Shown: positions 1 through 10,230, counted from the stretch's first letter. The stretch: DNA of 64,000 nucleotides from Alteromonas macleodii ATCC 27126 (GCF_000172635.2 NC_018632.1:2294001-2358000), one strand, 5' to 3'. Numbers and translations are program-made. Notes: generated by a model from the sequence alone, not told the origin.

Positions 1-1307
1 ACAATCAGGGCGATTTACTCGCTCAGGTTAAGCATGAACTTAACGGAAATGATTTTGACGAAGTAAAGGTGACTATGCCCGGAGAGTACCGCTTACTCAA
101 AAGCATGGAGCAATGGGAAAACGTGCTTGGCATACCCGTTAGTATATGTGATGACAATCGCTTTTTATCGTCCCCACAAGAATTTACGGACTGGGCTGAA
201 GGCAAGAAACAACTTCGAATGGAGTTTTTTTACCGTGAGATGCGTCGCAAACACAACGTGCTCATGGAAGGAAAAAATCCCATTGGCGGTAAGTGGAATT
301 ACGATGCCCAGAATCGCGAAGCAATGCCTGAAACCCAGAGAGTACCGAAGCATTCTACGTTTGAGATTGATGACATTACTTCGAAAGTTATCGAGCTCGT
401 AAAAAGCGAGTTTAGCGATCATTTTGGCGATATCAATAACTTCCACTTTGCGGTAACTCGAAAAGACGCACTCAGCGTATTGAATACTTTTATAGAAGAA
501 AGATTACCTAACTTTGGTCAGTATCAAGACGCCATGGTGGAAGGCAAGCCTTGGCTTTACCATTCACATATCGCGTTTTATTTGAACTGCGGTTTATTGA
601 CGCCAAAAGAAGCCATTCATGCAGCCGAGCAAGCTTACCATGCAGGGCAAGTTCCACTGAATTCTGCTGAAGGGTTCATTCGCCAGATTCTGGGCTGGCG
701 GGAGTATGTCAGAGGGTTCTATTGGCACTTTATGCCAAATCTAAAAACTGATAACTACTTCAATAACAGCCGCGCATTGCCCTCGTTCTTTTGGGACGCC
801 CAGACGAATATGAACTGCATGCGCCAGTGTATTAAAGAAACGCAGCAGAACGCTTATGCCCACCACATACAAAGATTGATGGTTATTGGTAATTTTAGTC
901 TTTTAACTGAACTTAGCCCTGAGGAAGTGCAGGCATGGTATCTGTTAGTGTATGCCGACGCATATGAATGGGTTGAACTTCCTAATGTTGCGGGCATGAT
1001 TTTGTACAGCGATGGAGGTAACCTAGCAAGTAAGCCGTACGTCGCAAGCGGAAGCTACATCAACAAGATGAGCAATTACTGCAAAAATTGCGGATACCAA
1101 GTTTCTAAAAAGACCGGACCAAAAGCGTGCCCGTTTAACTACTTATACTGGCACTTTATTGACAAACACAAGGAAAAATTGAGCAACAATCACCGCATGG
1201 CCATGATCTATAAAACCTACGGGCGAATGAAAGAAGAAAATATCGAAACTATGAAGCAAGATGCCTCAACATTCCTGACTAAGCTAACGAAAAATGAAGA
1301 AGTCTGA
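1..1307 (+). CDS. Cryptochrome/photolyase of the FeS-BCP (PhrB-like) family, 5' end outside window
   Basis: The reading frame is open from base 3 with no stop, so the gene starts upstream of the window; an internal GTG at 69 is not a convincing start. The visible part (about 435 residues) matches the C-terminal two thirds of the bacterial cryptochrome/(6-4) photolyase group that carries FAD and a 4Fe-4S cluster. Visible hallmarks are the conserved NCMRQ segment, a CKNC pair and a following CPFNYLYW segment near the C-terminus, which supply the cluster cysteines, plus the tryptophan- and histidine-rich FAD-binding region. The family repairs UV photoproducts or senses light. The stop overlaps the start of a small DUF2256 gene. 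Which of repair and signalling applies cannot be told from sequence. Confidence 0.88.
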   Translation, partial: NQGDLLAQVKHELNGNDFDEVKVTMPGEYRLLKSMEQWENVLGIPVSICDDNRFLSSPQEFTDWAEGKKQLRMEFFYREMRRKHNVLMEGKNPIGGKWNYDAQNREAMPETQRVPKHSTFEIDDITSKVIELVKSEFSDHFGDINNFHFAVTRKDALSVLNTFIEERLPNFGQYQDAMVEGKPWLYHSHIAFYLNCGLLTPKEAIHAAEQAYHAGQVPLNSAEGFIRQILGWREYVRGFYWHFMPNLKTDNYFNNSRALPSFFWDAQTNMNCMRQCIKETQQNAYAHHIQRLMVIGNFSLLTELSPEEVQAWYLLVYADAYEWVELPNVAGMILYSDGGNLASKPYVASGSYINKMSNYCKNCGYQVSKKTGPKACPFNYLYWHFIDKHKEKLSNNHRMAMIYKTYGRMKEENIETMKQDASTFLTKLTKNEEV

Positions 1308-1446
1308 TTTACCCACCAAAATTTGTCCGGTTTGTCAGAGACCATTTACTTGGCGCAAAAAATGGGAAAAGAACTGGGAAAATGTACGTTATTGCTCAAA
1401 ACGTTGCGCTTCATCAAAAAAGTCAAAACATCAAGAGCCTTGCTGA
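1294..1446 (+). CDS. DUF2256-type small zinc-ribbon-like protein (50 aa)
   Basis: A 50-codon ORF starts at ATG 1294, inside the last codons of the photolyase gene, and ends at TGA 1444-1446. The product has a CPVC pair near residue 11 and a second YCSKRC pair near residue 33, with the central segment [18 protein letters not shown] that typifies the DUF2256 family. Four cysteines in two pairs suggest a small metal-binding fold. These proteins are commonly found next to cryptochrome/photolyase genes, and the 14-base overlap here suggests translational coupling. Biochemical function is not known. The call rests on motif and neighbourhood. Confidence 0.8.
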   Translation: MKKSDLPTKICPVCQRPFTWRKKWEKNWENVRYCSKRCASSKKSKHQEPC

Positions 1447-1609
1447 CACAAAGCGAAAGGGCAGGTAATGAATTCTTACCGTGAAAAATATTAACCCTTA
1501 CCAAGACGACAAAGCAACAATATATTAACAAGTGTGACAAATGTAACCTTAATTGATTGCGCCACATAACAAACTTAGGATTGCATTATATTGATTTAGA
1601 GAAGTAGTA

Positions 1610-2986
1610 ATGTCACTTTCTACAAAAGATGCAATCTTACACAACCCATTGATCGGCACTTTTTTTAAGCAAGCTTTCTTATCGCTCATAGGCCTTGTTG
1701 CTTTAACGACTGCAAGTCTAGTCGATGGCATCTTTATAGGACAATATGTCGGTGCATCTGGGTTAGCCGCAGTTTCATTACTATTACCCTACATCACCTT
1801 TCTGGTCGCTCTCTCGTTAATGCTAGCCATTGGAGGAAGCGTATCGATTGGTACTTTTATGGGGAAGGGCGACACAAAATCTGCCAGTGCGCTATTTACA
1901 CAAATAATCGTTGTTGCTGTAACGCTTAATATTATGTTGGCAGTGGTAAGCTTCGTTGCAGAGCCTTTTCTATTCTGGCTTCTTCACATTCCGTCCGATG
2001 TCGTACCGTTGACTAGAGAGTATTTGTCAGTAATCCGATGGGTCTTCATTTTTCAATTTTCTACGATGGTGTTTTACTATCTTGTCCGTGCAGACGGTTA
2101 CACCAAGCTTGCAACTATTGCATTAGCATTGGGTGCAGTGACAAATATTTTACTCGACGCATTATTAGTGGCGTACTTGGAATACGGTATTAAAGGCGCA
2201 GCTTACGCAACGGCTGCTGCTCAAATTGTGCAGCTCTCTGTACTACTTCTTTATTTTGGTGACAAAAATCGTGCAATAACCTTTTCGACGTTTAATAAGC
2301 CATGGCGTCGTGTATTCAGAGCCGTGAAAAATGGATTATCTGAGTTTACTAATGAAATTTCTGTGGGTGTTCTTTTTCTTGTAATTAACACTCTGCTCGT
2401 TATCAATTCTGGCAGCATTGGCGTTGCGGCATACAGTGTAGTTAACTACTTTATCTTTTTAAGCATTATGCTTAGTTTCGGTATAGCAGATGCGCTTCAC
2501 CTGCTCGTCAGCTACAACCGCGGAGCGAGCCACACGTCACGTGTCAATGCTTTCCTGCTTATAGCGCTAACTACAGCATTCATAGCAGGGCTAATATTGA
2601 CGGTTTGTTTACTGTGGTTTAATCATGTTTTTGTGGCGCTTTTTATCGAGCCTTCCCAACAGCAAGCTACTAAATACGCGCACACTATCATTTTATATGT
2701 TTGGCCACTGTTTCTTGTAAATGGCTGTAACGTACTGCTCAGTGTATTTTTGACTGCAATTGAAAAACCATTACATTCCGCTGTCATAGCGTTAGGTAGA
2801 AGTATTTTATTCCCTGTTAGTTTCCTAGTATTGCTATTTCACTTCACGCCATCGCCCCTGGCTAATGAAGGTAACGACATCAACATTTCCTTCCTTGTTG
2901 CGCTGCCTGCGGCTGAATGGGTGACCTTTTTACTCGCAGTGGTTTTGGTTTATAAACATTACTTCCTAAAAAATACCCACATGTAA
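1610..2986 (+). CDS. MATE family efflux transporter, candidate siderophore exporter
   Basis: A 458-residue protein with about twelve hydrophobic segments. It opens with a MATE-like first helix and the GIFIGQYVGASGLAA segment, then the LMLAIGGSVSIGTFMGKGD stretch, both typical of multidrug and toxic compound extrusion proteins (Na+- or H+-driven antiporters of the inner membrane). It lies 80 bp upstream of the petrobactin genes in the same direction, so export of petrobactin or its precursors is a reasonable guess. The Fur box lies after this gene rather than before it, and no Fur-like site was seen between 1447 and 1609. The transporter may therefore not be regulated with asbA. The substrate is inferred from position only. 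Confidence 0.82.
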   Translation: MSLSTKDAILHNPLIGTFFKQAFLSLIGLVALTTASLVDGIFIGQYVGASGLAAVSLLLPYITFLVALSLMLAIGGSVSIGTFMGKGDTKSASALFTQIIVVAVTLNIMLAVVSFVAEPFLFWLLHIPSDVVPLTREYLSVIRWVFIFQFSTMVFYYLVRADGYTKLATIALALGAVTNILLDALLVAYLEYGIKGAAYATAAAQIVQLSVLLLYFGDKNRAITFSTFNKPWRRVFRAVKNGLSEFTNEISVGVLFLVINTLLVINSGSIGVAAYSVVNYFIFLSIMLSFGIADALHLLVSYNRGASHTSRVNAFLLIALTTAFIAGLILTVCLLWFNHVFVALFIEPSQQQATKYAHTIILYVWPLFLVNGCNVLLSVFLTAIEKPLHSAVIALGRSILFPVSFLVLLFHFTPSPLANEGNDINISFLVALPAAEWVTFLLAVVLVYKHYFLKNTHM

Positions 2987-3003
2987 CAAATGTAAAATTT
3001 ATT

Positions 3004-3022
3004 GCTAATGAGAACCATTCTC
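3004..3022 (+). promoter_or_regulatory. Fur box upstream of asbA
   Basis: The 19 bases gctaatgagaaccattctc match the classical Fur consensus (GATAATGATAATCATTATC) at 15 of 19 positions and form an inverted repeat. The site lies 45 bp before the asbA start codon, where Fe-Fur would block transcription. This fits iron-repressed expression of the siderophore operon. Confidence 0.8.
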
Positions 3023-3066
3023 ACTAGATTGACCCGGTAATTTGCTCATCTTAAAAGGGTCTGTAC

Positions 3067-4959
3067 ATGACTTCAGTAGCTAAGAAACAAGCTAATATCG
3101 CGTCGTTTCAAGCGTTTTTTAATGCTTATATTAAAGAAATCGATTCCGGTGTTTGGCACACAAAAGAAGACTGGGTAATTCGGACAGGAATACAGTTACA
3201 ACCAAACGACAACTATGCCGTAGAGCTATATTTAACCTCTACTAATACTCGACTTTCAATATCAGCATCCTACCGCTCTACAGTAGGTCGTCATGCATTC
3301 ACAGCAGTTTTCAAGCAACTCCCCAATAGTTTTCAATGGGAAGAAGTATCATTAATGAACGCTATTTTGTTGCTTATTGACGAAATATACAGTGGTAGCA
3401 AAGAGAGCCATGAGCTAAATGATGCAGTCGACGAGCAGAGTTTAGAGCTTTACGCCAGAACAATCGAAAGCCATCAGATTATGGCGCTTTACTTAGAAAA
3501 CCGTGCTGGCGATCCCGATCTCGCAAGTAATAAGTTTATTGATTCTGAACAAGCTATACTTTTTGGTCATTGGTTACACCCTACGCCAAAGTCAAGACAG
3601 GGCATGCACCGATGGCAGCATGAACTTTTTACCCCAGAGCTAAAAAGCAAATTTAGACTGCATTATTTTGCTGCCAAGCAGGATATCACTCTTTCTAATA
3701 GTGCTGAGTCAATTTCAGCCTTTGAGATACTAGAAGATATTGTTTTAAGCGATGGCAAAGATTCTACAAAAACACTTATCGAAAAACTTCGAAAAGACAG
3801 TTTAAAGCTGCTGGCTCTGCATCCGCTTCAAGCGGATTGGTTGTGCGCTAAGCCTCACATTCAAGATCTGCTCAACAAAGGTGAGTTGATTCAATTGGGC
3901 GAATTAGGGCCTCTATTTACACCTACGTCTTCCGTCAGAACGTTGTATAACGCCGAGCTTAATTACATGGTTAAGCTATCGATACCAGTAAAAGTAACGA
4001 ATTCGTTGCGAAAGAACATGCACCATGAGTTAGAGGCCGGAGTAACACTTTGTCGACTGCTTCAACGATGCGGCTTTTCAAGGCTTTATCCTAAATTCAA
4101 GTTCATCGACGACCCGGCTTATATTTCATTGAACGCTGGCGACTCAAAAGAAAGTGGGTTTGAGTTGATACTCAGAAAAAATCCATTTAACTCAAAAAAT
4201 GAAATCACAGGGCTTGGCGGAACGCAATCTATAGCCGCCTTGGTCCAAGAGCCACTTGCACCAGGAACTTACTCGCGACTTGCCAAAATAATCCATATGT
4301 TAGCCCAGAAAGAAGGCGAGGAATGTGCTGATGTCGCGCTAACTTGGTTTGATAATTACCTAGACTGTGCAATTGAGCCAGCAATCAGACTTTTTGACCA
4401 GTGTGGTATAGCGTTAGAGGCGCACCAGCAAAATTCGCTTCTGGATTTAAGCGAAGGTTACCCAACTGCTTACTATTATCGTGATAACCAAGGGTTTTAT
4501 TTGTCAAAAGAAAGACAGCAAATTCTTGAGACTATGGAACCGCGACTCGCTCAGTGCGATGACCTGTTTTACGGTGAACAAATGATAATTAATCGCTTCA
4601 CATACTACCTATTCTTTAATCAATTATTCGCTGTCATCAATCGCCTAGGTGCCGATCAACTTGTTCAAGAAGGTACGCTACTTCAAAAAGTGTACACCAG
4701 GCTAAATTCCATTCTTCCCACTTTAGGTTCGTTGGGCACAGCATTCGTCACATCGGTATTGGGGCGAGAAAAACTGCCTTTCAAGGCCAATCTTCTGACT
4801 CGCGTTGAAGACGTGGATGAGTTAGAAGCCGAAGACGAGCTAGCTGTTTATGTCTGGGTAACCAACCCGTTTAAAAGCGTTGCGGTTCGAAGTGAAACGC
4901 CATCGCTCGTTTGTAAACAAGCGAGTAAATTAGAAGAGGTGATTGCTGATGCTTGCTAG
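3067..4959 (+). CDS. asbA: Petrobactin NIS synthetase AsbA (IucA/IucC family)
   Basis: A 630-residue NRPS-independent siderophore synthetase. In petrobactin synthesis AsbA adenylates citrate and joins it to spermidine (or its dihydroxybenzoyl derivative). Family signatures are visible: LHPLQADWL near residue 251, the ATP-binding TPTSSVRT segment near 285, and EAHQQNS near 451, with the FhuF-like iron-transporter domain in the C-terminal part. The start is the ATG just after an AGGG motif and downstream of the Fur box. The gene overlaps asbB by 11 bases, so the two are probably translationally coupled. Two NIS synthetases together with AsbC, AsbD/E and AsbF types point to petrobactin rather than aerobactin or achromobactin. 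Confidence 0.9.
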   Translation: MTSVAKKQANIASFQAFFNAYIKEIDSGVWHTKEDWVIRTGIQLQPNDNYAVELYLTSTNTRLSISASYRSTVGRHAFTAVFKQLPNSFQWEEVSLMNAILLLIDEIYSGSKESHELNDAVDEQSLELYARTIESHQIMALYLENRAGDPDLASNKFIDSEQAILFGHWLHPTPKSRQGMHRWQHELFTPELKSKFRLHYFAAKQDITLSNSAESISAFEILEDIVLSDGKDSTKTLIEKLRKDSLKLLALHPLQADWLCAKPHIQDLLNKGELIQLGELGPLFTPTSSVRTLYNAELNYMVKLSIPVKVTNSLRKNMHHELEAGVTLCRLLQRCGFSRLYPKFKFIDDPAYISLNAGDSKESGFELILRKNPFNSKNEITGLGGTQSIAALVQEPLAPGTYSRLAKIIHMLAQKEGEECADVALTWFDNYLDCAIEPAIRLFDQCGIALEAHQQNSLLDLSEGYPTAYYYRDNQGFYLSKERQQILETMEPRLAQCDDLFYGEQMIINRFTYYLFFNQLFAVINRLGADQLVQEGTLLQKVYTRLNSILPTLGSLGTAFVTSVLGREKLPFKANLLTRVEDVDELEAEDELAVYVWVTNPFKSVAVRSETPSLVCKQASKLEEVIADAC

Positions 4960-6763
4960 TTGCACTTTAGACACTACCGAAGAGCATCTCAGCGTGCTTA
5001 CAGGAACAAGGGGAAAAGTATCGTGTAAAAACGAGAAACGCGTTGTTCGACAATTATTTGAAGCGCTTATCTTCGAAGGCTTAGTTGATTTCTGCTTTGA
5101 GGATGGACTTTTCACTTTTCAAGTGGGCGACAATTTTGTAACAGCTAATGGCAAACAAACGCTTTTCAGTCGGGTTCGTCTAGATGCCAATTCTATTAAG
5201 ATAAACGGTGACCCTCTTACGTTATCTGACGCAGCAAAAGTTATCCATACGCTTCCTTGCAGCAGAGAAAGACAAAATAAGCTAGTCGAAGAGTTAAAAC
5301 ATACACTGTTACTTTGCCGCTGGAATCAACAAAACCTGCTACAACTCTCAAGTAGACGAGCACTGAGCTATATTCGCTTAGAATCTGCTCTGATTGAGGG
5401 CCACCCGTACCATCCATGCTTTAAATCAAGAAGTGGCTTTAGCATTGAAGACCACGAAAAATATGGGCCTGAAGCCAGCAATACGTTTAAGCTTCATTGG
5501 CTTGCAGTAAAGCGTGAATACTTGTCCGTAAATTTCAACGGTGAAGTAGAGCAAAGTTTTTGGAAAAGAGAGCTAGGCCAATCTACCTATAAAAATCTGT
5601 CTGACAGCTTACGTAAACACGGCGGGGATAACCTACGTTACTGTTTTTTACCGGTTCATCCGTGGCAATATGACAAGCTAAAGCCTTCTCTTGAAAAACC
5701 GTTATCAAACGGTGACGTTTATTCTCTAGGCTTAGCTGGAGACGATTATCAAGCCAGTATTTCATTAAGAACCTTGCTCAATACAAGTAACGTTAACAAA
5801 GCGAGCGTCAAACTGCCGCTCAATATCGTCAACACGTCCTCTTTGCGTACTATTGAACCTCATTCAGTTTGTACTGCGCCACATATCTCAAATTGGTTGG
5901 CTAACCTAATAGCCGAAGATGAGTGGTTACAAAGCCGTGATGCGCTAACTATACAAAGTGAATACGCGGGCATTTCGCTGAAGCAATCAGCGGATAGTGG
6001 AGAAAATGTCAGTTGGGCTGATGATTTATCCCCAAGCCTTAGTGTTATCTTTCGCGATGCCAGTGTGCTGAACGAACCGAATTATCAAACTGTACCATTC
6101 GCCGTACTTGCAAGTACTGAAGTTGACGGAAAGCCTTTCGTGGCGCACTGGATTGAGAAACATGGAGTAGAAAAATGGCTAGAAGCGCTTTTTAACACGG
6201 TTGTTCTTCCCGTCTGGCATTTATTGATTCATCACGGTATAGCCATTGAGGCACATGCTCAGAATACGTCCGTTGTACTGAAAGATGGATTACCTGTGAA
6301 AGTCATTCTGCGGGACTTTCACGAAAGTTTAGAGTTCGTGCCTGACTTTCTTGCGAACAAAAGTAACGTACCAGAATTCGATAAGATTAATCCAGAGTAT
6401 GTTAACGCACCTGCCAATCTTTATTACTGGATGGAAGACGTCGAAGCCTTGCGAGAGCTATTTGTCGATACCGTGTTCGTCTATAACTTGACCGAGCTGT
6501 CGTTTCTTTTCTCTGAGCAGAACTATTGTGATGAGAACACTTTTTGGTCAAAGGTATGTAGTGTCTTGCGTTCCTACAACGATAGTGGTGTGACGCCACA
6601 TAGCCGAATTAACCGTCTCAATATATTTGAAACACAGGTTATTACTGAGTCGCTTTTGAAGAAAAAACTCTACGCAAGCAATGCGCATGAAGAGTTCCAC
6701 CATACCATTACAAACCCTTTAGCAAAATTTGCCAAAGATACCTGCGGAGAATCGTATGCTTAG
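4949..6763 (+). CDS. asbB: Petrobactin NIS synthetase AsbB (IucA/IucC family)
   Basis: The second IucA/IucC-type synthetase, 604 residues from ATG 4949 (an in-frame TTG at 4943 is less likely). Motifs are HPWQYDKL near residue 237, SISLRTLLN near 270, EAHAQN near 434, and LRDFHES shortly after. AsbB is known to attach the second spermidine arm to the citryl intermediate, completing the symmetrical backbone. The start lies inside the end of asbA, and the end overlaps asbC by 8 bases, which indicates one polycistronic message. Length and motif set are normal for the family. Confidence 0.9.
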   Translation: MLASCTLDTTEEHLSVLTGTRGKVSCKNEKRVVRQLFEALIFEGLVDFCFEDGLFTFQVGDNFVTANGKQTLFSRVRLDANSIKINGDPLTLSDAAKVIHTLPCSRERQNKLVEELKHTLLLCRWNQQNLLQLSSRRALSYIRLESALIEGHPYHPCFKSRSGFSIEDHEKYGPEASNTFKLHWLAVKREYLSVNFNGEVEQSFWKRELGQSTYKNLSDSLRKHGGDNLRYCFLPVHPWQYDKLKPSLEKPLSNGDVYSLGLAGDDYQASISLRTLLNTSNVNKASVKLPLNIVNTSSLRTIEPHSVCTAPHISNWLANLIAEDEWLQSRDALTIQSEYAGISLKQSADSGENVSWADDLSPSLSVIFRDASVLNEPNYQTVPFAVLASTEVDGKPFVAHWIEKHGVEKWLEALFNTVVLPVWHLLIHHGIAIEAHAQNTSVVLKDGLPVKVILRDFHESLEFVPDFLANKSNVPEFDKINPEYVNAPANLYYWMEDVEALRELFVDTVFVYNLTELSFLFSEQNYCDENTFWSKVCSVLRSYNDSGVTPHSRINRLNIFETQVITESLLKKKLYASNAHEEFHHTITNPLAKFAKDTCGESYA

Positions 6764-8060
6764 TATTGACGATAATGTCCTCTCAGCCCAAGACATCAGC
6801 TCGAAATTTAAAATCTTTTCAAACGCACCCTATCTGAGCTCAAAAAAGGGTAGTGTGGCTGTGTGCATAGAAAGCGTCAGCGACTGGCTTTCACTGTGTT
6901 TTTACGCGAAGGAAGCGGGCCTTACCGTGATGCCAATTCATGCCAGTACGCCAGAAAAACTAGCGAAAAAATACGCGGAAAATGCCGGTTGCTATGCCCT
7001 CATTTACCAAACTCTAAACAATGTAATTATATTCCCTAAAAACGAAAAGCCTGATAATACTCCAGGATTAATTCAAATGAGCTCTGGAACCACTGGTGCA
7101 CCAAAGAGCATAAAACGGTCTTGGCGTAGTATCGATCAAGAGGTGTCTGCTTATGTTGCACATTTCAGTGCACCCAATTCAATGACTCCGGTGATTGCTT
7201 GCCCTGTTACTCATTCTTACGGGCTCATTTGCGGTATATTCGTTGGCCTTGCCAGAGGCAAGCACCCCAGAATCTTTACCAGTATAAACCCTAAACATTT
7301 GCTAAAAGCATTGCTCAAACTTGAGCAACCATTGCTGTATTCGTCACCGTTAATGATAGATACCGTATGTATGCTATGGCCCAAGACAAGCAAACTTCAC
7401 GCGGTAATGACCTCTGGCACACTCATGTCAGGACCTGTCTTTGAGCGAGCCAAATCAAAAGTGGAACATTTTTATCAGCAGTATGGATGTTCTGAGGCCG
7501 GGTGCGTTGCAATAAGTAAAACCTTTGAAAGCACAAATGTAATAGGCGAAGTCCTTCCTCACCTTAATGTTAAAGCAGGCAGCAGCCAAAGCGCTCCCAG
7601 TGAAATAGTTATCAAAATCAAACAACCGCTTGATGGACAATCGGCCGAAATTTATACCAATGATCTCGGTTATTTTGAAGACAAAGATGGTGTGCACCAA
7701 CTGTGCTTCGTTGCCCGCCAAGACGATACCATTATTGTATCGGGGCTTAATGTGTACCCCAAAGACGTGGAAGACGTTGTGCTTAGTCACCCTGACATTG
7801 ACGATGCCGTTTTATTTAAAGTAAAGGACAGAAGTACAGGCTATCGAGCTTATCTTCAATTTTGCGCGCCACATCGTTATTCGAATGAAGATAAGGCCGC
7901 GTTGCGAAGTTGGTGCCACAAGCAACTAGCCACATATCAGGTGCCGTTCGATTTCATACAGGTTGATGCGATCAAGCGCTTACCCAATGGGAAAGTAAAT
8001 CGCAACGAAATTGCAAAGAATTTCCAGTTAGAAGCAGAAACAACAGCAGCTACAGCCTAG
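6756..8060 (+). CDS. asbC: 3,4-dihydroxybenzoate-AMP ligase AsbC
   Basis: A 434-residue ANL-superfamily adenylating enzyme. The phosphate-binding loop SSGTTGAPK is visible near residue 109 and the C-terminal subdomain ends with LPNGKVNRNE, carrying the conserved lysine. In petrobactin synthesis AsbC activates 3,4-dihydroxybenzoate and loads it on the AsbD carrier protein. ATG 6756 is preferred because GGAG precedes it; the longer frame starting at 6729 lies within asbB. It is short for an AMP ligase, as AsbC proteins are. Position between asbB and the carrier-protein gene supports the assignment. Confidence 0.87.
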   Translation: MLSIDDNVLSAQDISSKFKIFSNAPYLSSKKGSVAVCIESVSDWLSLCFYAKEAGLTVMPIHASTPEKLAKKYAENAGCYALIYQTLNNVIIFPKNEKPDNTPGLIQMSSGTTGAPKSIKRSWRSIDQEVSAYVAHFSAPNSMTPVIACPVTHSYGLICGIFVGLARGKHPRIFTSINPKHLLKALLKLEQPLLYSSPLMIDTVCMLWPKTSKLHAVMTSGTLMSGPVFERAKSKVEHFYQQYGCSEAGCVAISKTFESTNVIGEVLPHLNVKAGSSQSAPSEIVIKIKQPLDGQSAEIYTNDLGYFEDKDGVHQLCFVARQDDTIIVSGLNVYPKDVEDVVLSHPDIDDAVLFKVKDRSTGYRAYLQFCAPHRYSNEDKAALRSWCHKQLATYQVPFDFIQVDAIKRLPNGKVNRNEIAKNFQLEAETTAATA

Positions 8061-8068
8061 AGTACGTT

Positions 8069-9388
8069 ATGAATTCAGAGTCCTTAATAAACACAATTGA
8101 ACACGTGCTGGCACATGACATGGAATGCAAGCACATGCAAAAATTTTCTCCACGAGCTCGTTTAAACGAAGATCTCTATATTGATTCAGTGTTGCTTATG
8201 CAGTTGCTTATCCATTTAGAGTTGAATCACGATATTGAAATACCAGAAAGTGCAATATCTCAGGAGGATGTTAATACTGTCGAGAACCTTGCTCACTTCA
8301 TTTTATCTTATCAGCAAACCAACAACATTGAGGTAAGTGATAGTGTAGATGAAGTGCCTTTCGAAGACATTAAAGTCCACTGTTTTGTAAGCTGTTTGTG
8401 TGAATGTATAAAAGCATCCCCCAAAGTCGATCATCGTCCTTTTTATTTTGGTGTGTGGGACGCGGAGGTAGTCGTCAATGAAGACCACATGCTTGCCTAT
8501 CACGACGAATCTATTAGCCACGACTTTTTTATTCAATGGTATAAGGAAATTTATGGCGTAGAGGTTACCTCTTGGTATAACAATGAACAGACGAAAGCTC
8601 AGAACATTGCCAATTTGGAAAGGTTGCTCTATGACGCAACGCCTTCCCAGAACATCATGGTAATGCTAGATATGTACTTATTACCTGAGCGAGAAAATAA
8701 GTTTAACCAGAATCCTTTCCCTCACTATGTAATGCTAAAGAAGACGGAAGATACGGAACGGTGGCTTATGTTGGACCCAGACTTCAGGTGGGAAGGAGAA
8801 GTTAAGCGTAAGGATGTTCTCAACGCTATTTCATCACCACATGTTGCGGGGGGCTACGTATTTGATAGTAATCATATAACGCATTCTTCTCTGCAAGCTA
8901 TTTCCAGTTATTTCGATGCTACATTTTTCCCTGAACACAACGTGTTAACGGATGCAATCCGGAAAGTCATTGTAGCTCATCAAAAAAAATCTGCTGATAG
9001 AGCATTACTGGGTAATGCCCTTAAGCAAATCCCCGTTCTTGCAATTAGGAAATACGCCTATGAACATGGCTTTGCTTTTTTCTGGAGAGACATTGGATTT
9101 CCAGAAGTAACATTCGAGCTCTGGTGTGATGAAATAGAAAAGCTGGTTTCTACATACAAAGCAATACAATACCGAGCGATCAAGCTCTCTGAATTAGCTA
9201 AAGAGAATCAAGACACATTACCGTTGTTTGATGAACTTTTCACATTACTCAATGAGCAAGATACCACGGAGAGAAAAATTAAATGTAAGCTTCAAACTGT
9301 GTACCAAGACTGGCTAGTTTTTCACAACCTTCAAGATAAAAAAGCTAACAATACCGTGGGCGTAGAAAACTTGGAGGCCGCCGTATGA
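8069..9388 (+). CDS. AsbD-AsbE fusion: aryl carrier protein plus petrobactin condensing protein
   Basis: A 439-residue protein that appears to join two proteins that are separate in Bacillus. Residues 1-85 look like an acyl carrier protein: the DLYIDSVLL segment holds Ser40, the expected phosphopantetheine site. From about residue 100 onward the sequence is consistent with AsbE, which transfers 3,4-dihydroxybenzoyl from the carrier to a primary amine of spermidine; this half is recognised mainly from its place and length (about 330 residues). A low-complexity linker lies around residues 85-100. It starts 8 bp after asbC and overlaps asbF by 4 bases. No phosphopantetheinyl transferase gene is in the window, so a distant one must modify Ser40. 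Confidence 0.8.
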   Translation: MNSESLINTIEHVLAHDMECKHMQKFSPRARLNEDLYIDSVLLMQLLIHLELNHDIEIPESAISQEDVNTVENLAHFILSYQQTNNIEVSDSVDEVPFEDIKVHCFVSCLCECIKASPKVDHRPFYFGVWDAEVVVNEDHMLAYHDESISHDFFIQWYKEIYGVEVTSWYNNEQTKAQNIANLERLLYDATPSQNIMVMLDMYLLPERENKFNQNPFPHYVMLKKTEDTERWLMLDPDFRWEGEVKRKDVLNAISSPHVAGGYVFDSNHITHSSLQAISSYFDATFFPEHNVLTDAIRKVIVAHQKKSADRALLGNALKQIPVLAIRKYAYEHGFAFFWRDIGFPEVTFELWCDEIEKLVSTYKAIQYRAIKLSELAKENQDTLPLFDELFTLLNEQDTTERKIKCKLQTVYQDWLVFHNLQDKKANNTVGVENLEAAV

Positions 9389-10230
9389 ATCTTTCAGTAT
9401 GCACTATCACTTTTAGGCACCAACTTATCTCAATCGCTGAAATTGCAAAATGGTCTGTGGCAAATGGTTTTCAGGGGATCGAATTATGGGGTGCACATGC
9501 TACGAATTTAGAAGACCAACCCGAGTATGGGAAAGAGTGGCTCTCAAGCTACGCGTTGAAAACATCCATGCTAAGCGATTATCTGCCACTTTTTGAAGGG
9601 AACGACGCTTTGTATTTTAAGGTTCATCGCCTTTGTCGTTTGGCTAAACACTGGGGGGCAACCAAGATTCGCACATTTGCTGGCAACGAAGGCAGCGCAG
9701 CCATACCTGAAGACCGAAAAACCCTGCTTTTCGAGCGGTTACAACTTGTTTGTGATTGGCTTAGCGACTATGGGCTTAACTTAGTTATCGAAACACACCC
9801 TAATACTTACGCTGACTCGGTGGGTTCTACCATTGAATTGTTTGAAAAAGTTAACAAAGACAATTTGCAACTAAATTACGATGTGTTGCATGTATGGGAA
9901 TCTGGCGCTGACATTATTTCCTCTTGTGAACAACTCGCGCCATATATAAATCATTTTCACTTTAAAAACATAAGTAGCAGTAAACACTTAAGTGTGTTTG
10001 CTCCAGACAATGTGTATGCCGCAGCAGGCTCGCGAGAAGGCATGGTCCCCATTTTCGACGGTGCTGTAGATTATCAAAGGTTTATTGAATACCTGTACTC
10101 GAAAACAACTCTGCGAAATATTGACTCTTCACTCGAGTGGTTTGGGAACAATTGCAAGAATATCCTCAGTCAGGACAGATATAAATTACAGAAAATGAGC
10201 CAGGCCGCGACTACCGCTCAAGCCATTTAA
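9385..10230 (+). CDS. asbF: 3-dehydroshikimate dehydratase AsbF
   Basis: A 281-residue TIM-barrel protein of the sugar phosphate isomerase/epimerase superfamily. AsbF converts 3-dehydroshikimate to 3,4-dihydroxybenzoate, the catechol precursor that distinguishes petrobactin from 2,3-dihydroxybenzoate siderophores. Probable metal ligands are in the ETHPNTYADSV segment, the NYDVLHVW segment, HFHFKN, and SLEWFGNN near the C-terminus. The ATG overlaps the previous stop by 4 bases (ATGA), so it closes the asb operon. Length agrees with the Bacillus enzyme. Confidence 0.88.
   Translation: MNLSVCTITFRHQLISIAEIAKWSVANGFQGIELWGAHATNLEDQPEYGKEWLSSYALKTSMLSDYLPLFEGNDALYFKVHRLCRLAKHWGATKIRTFAGNEGSAAIPEDRKTLLFERLQLVCDWLSDYGLNLVIETHPNTYADSVGSTIELFEKVNKDNLQLNYDVLHVWESGADIISSCEQLAPYINHFHFKNISSSKHLSVFAPDNVYAAAGSREGMVPIFDGAVDYQRFIEYLYSKTTLRNIDSSLEWFGNNCKNILSQDRYKLQKMSQAATTAQAI

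Noticed and set aside
1447-1609. Fur box before the MATE gene
   Set aside because: No 19-bp segment here matches the Fur consensus well enough to support.
3029-3057. Promoter-like TTGACC-N17-TAAAAG before asbA
   Set aside because: It would place the transcript start within a few bases of the ATG and leave no room for the AGGG ribosome binding site, so a promoter overlapping the Fur box is more likely.
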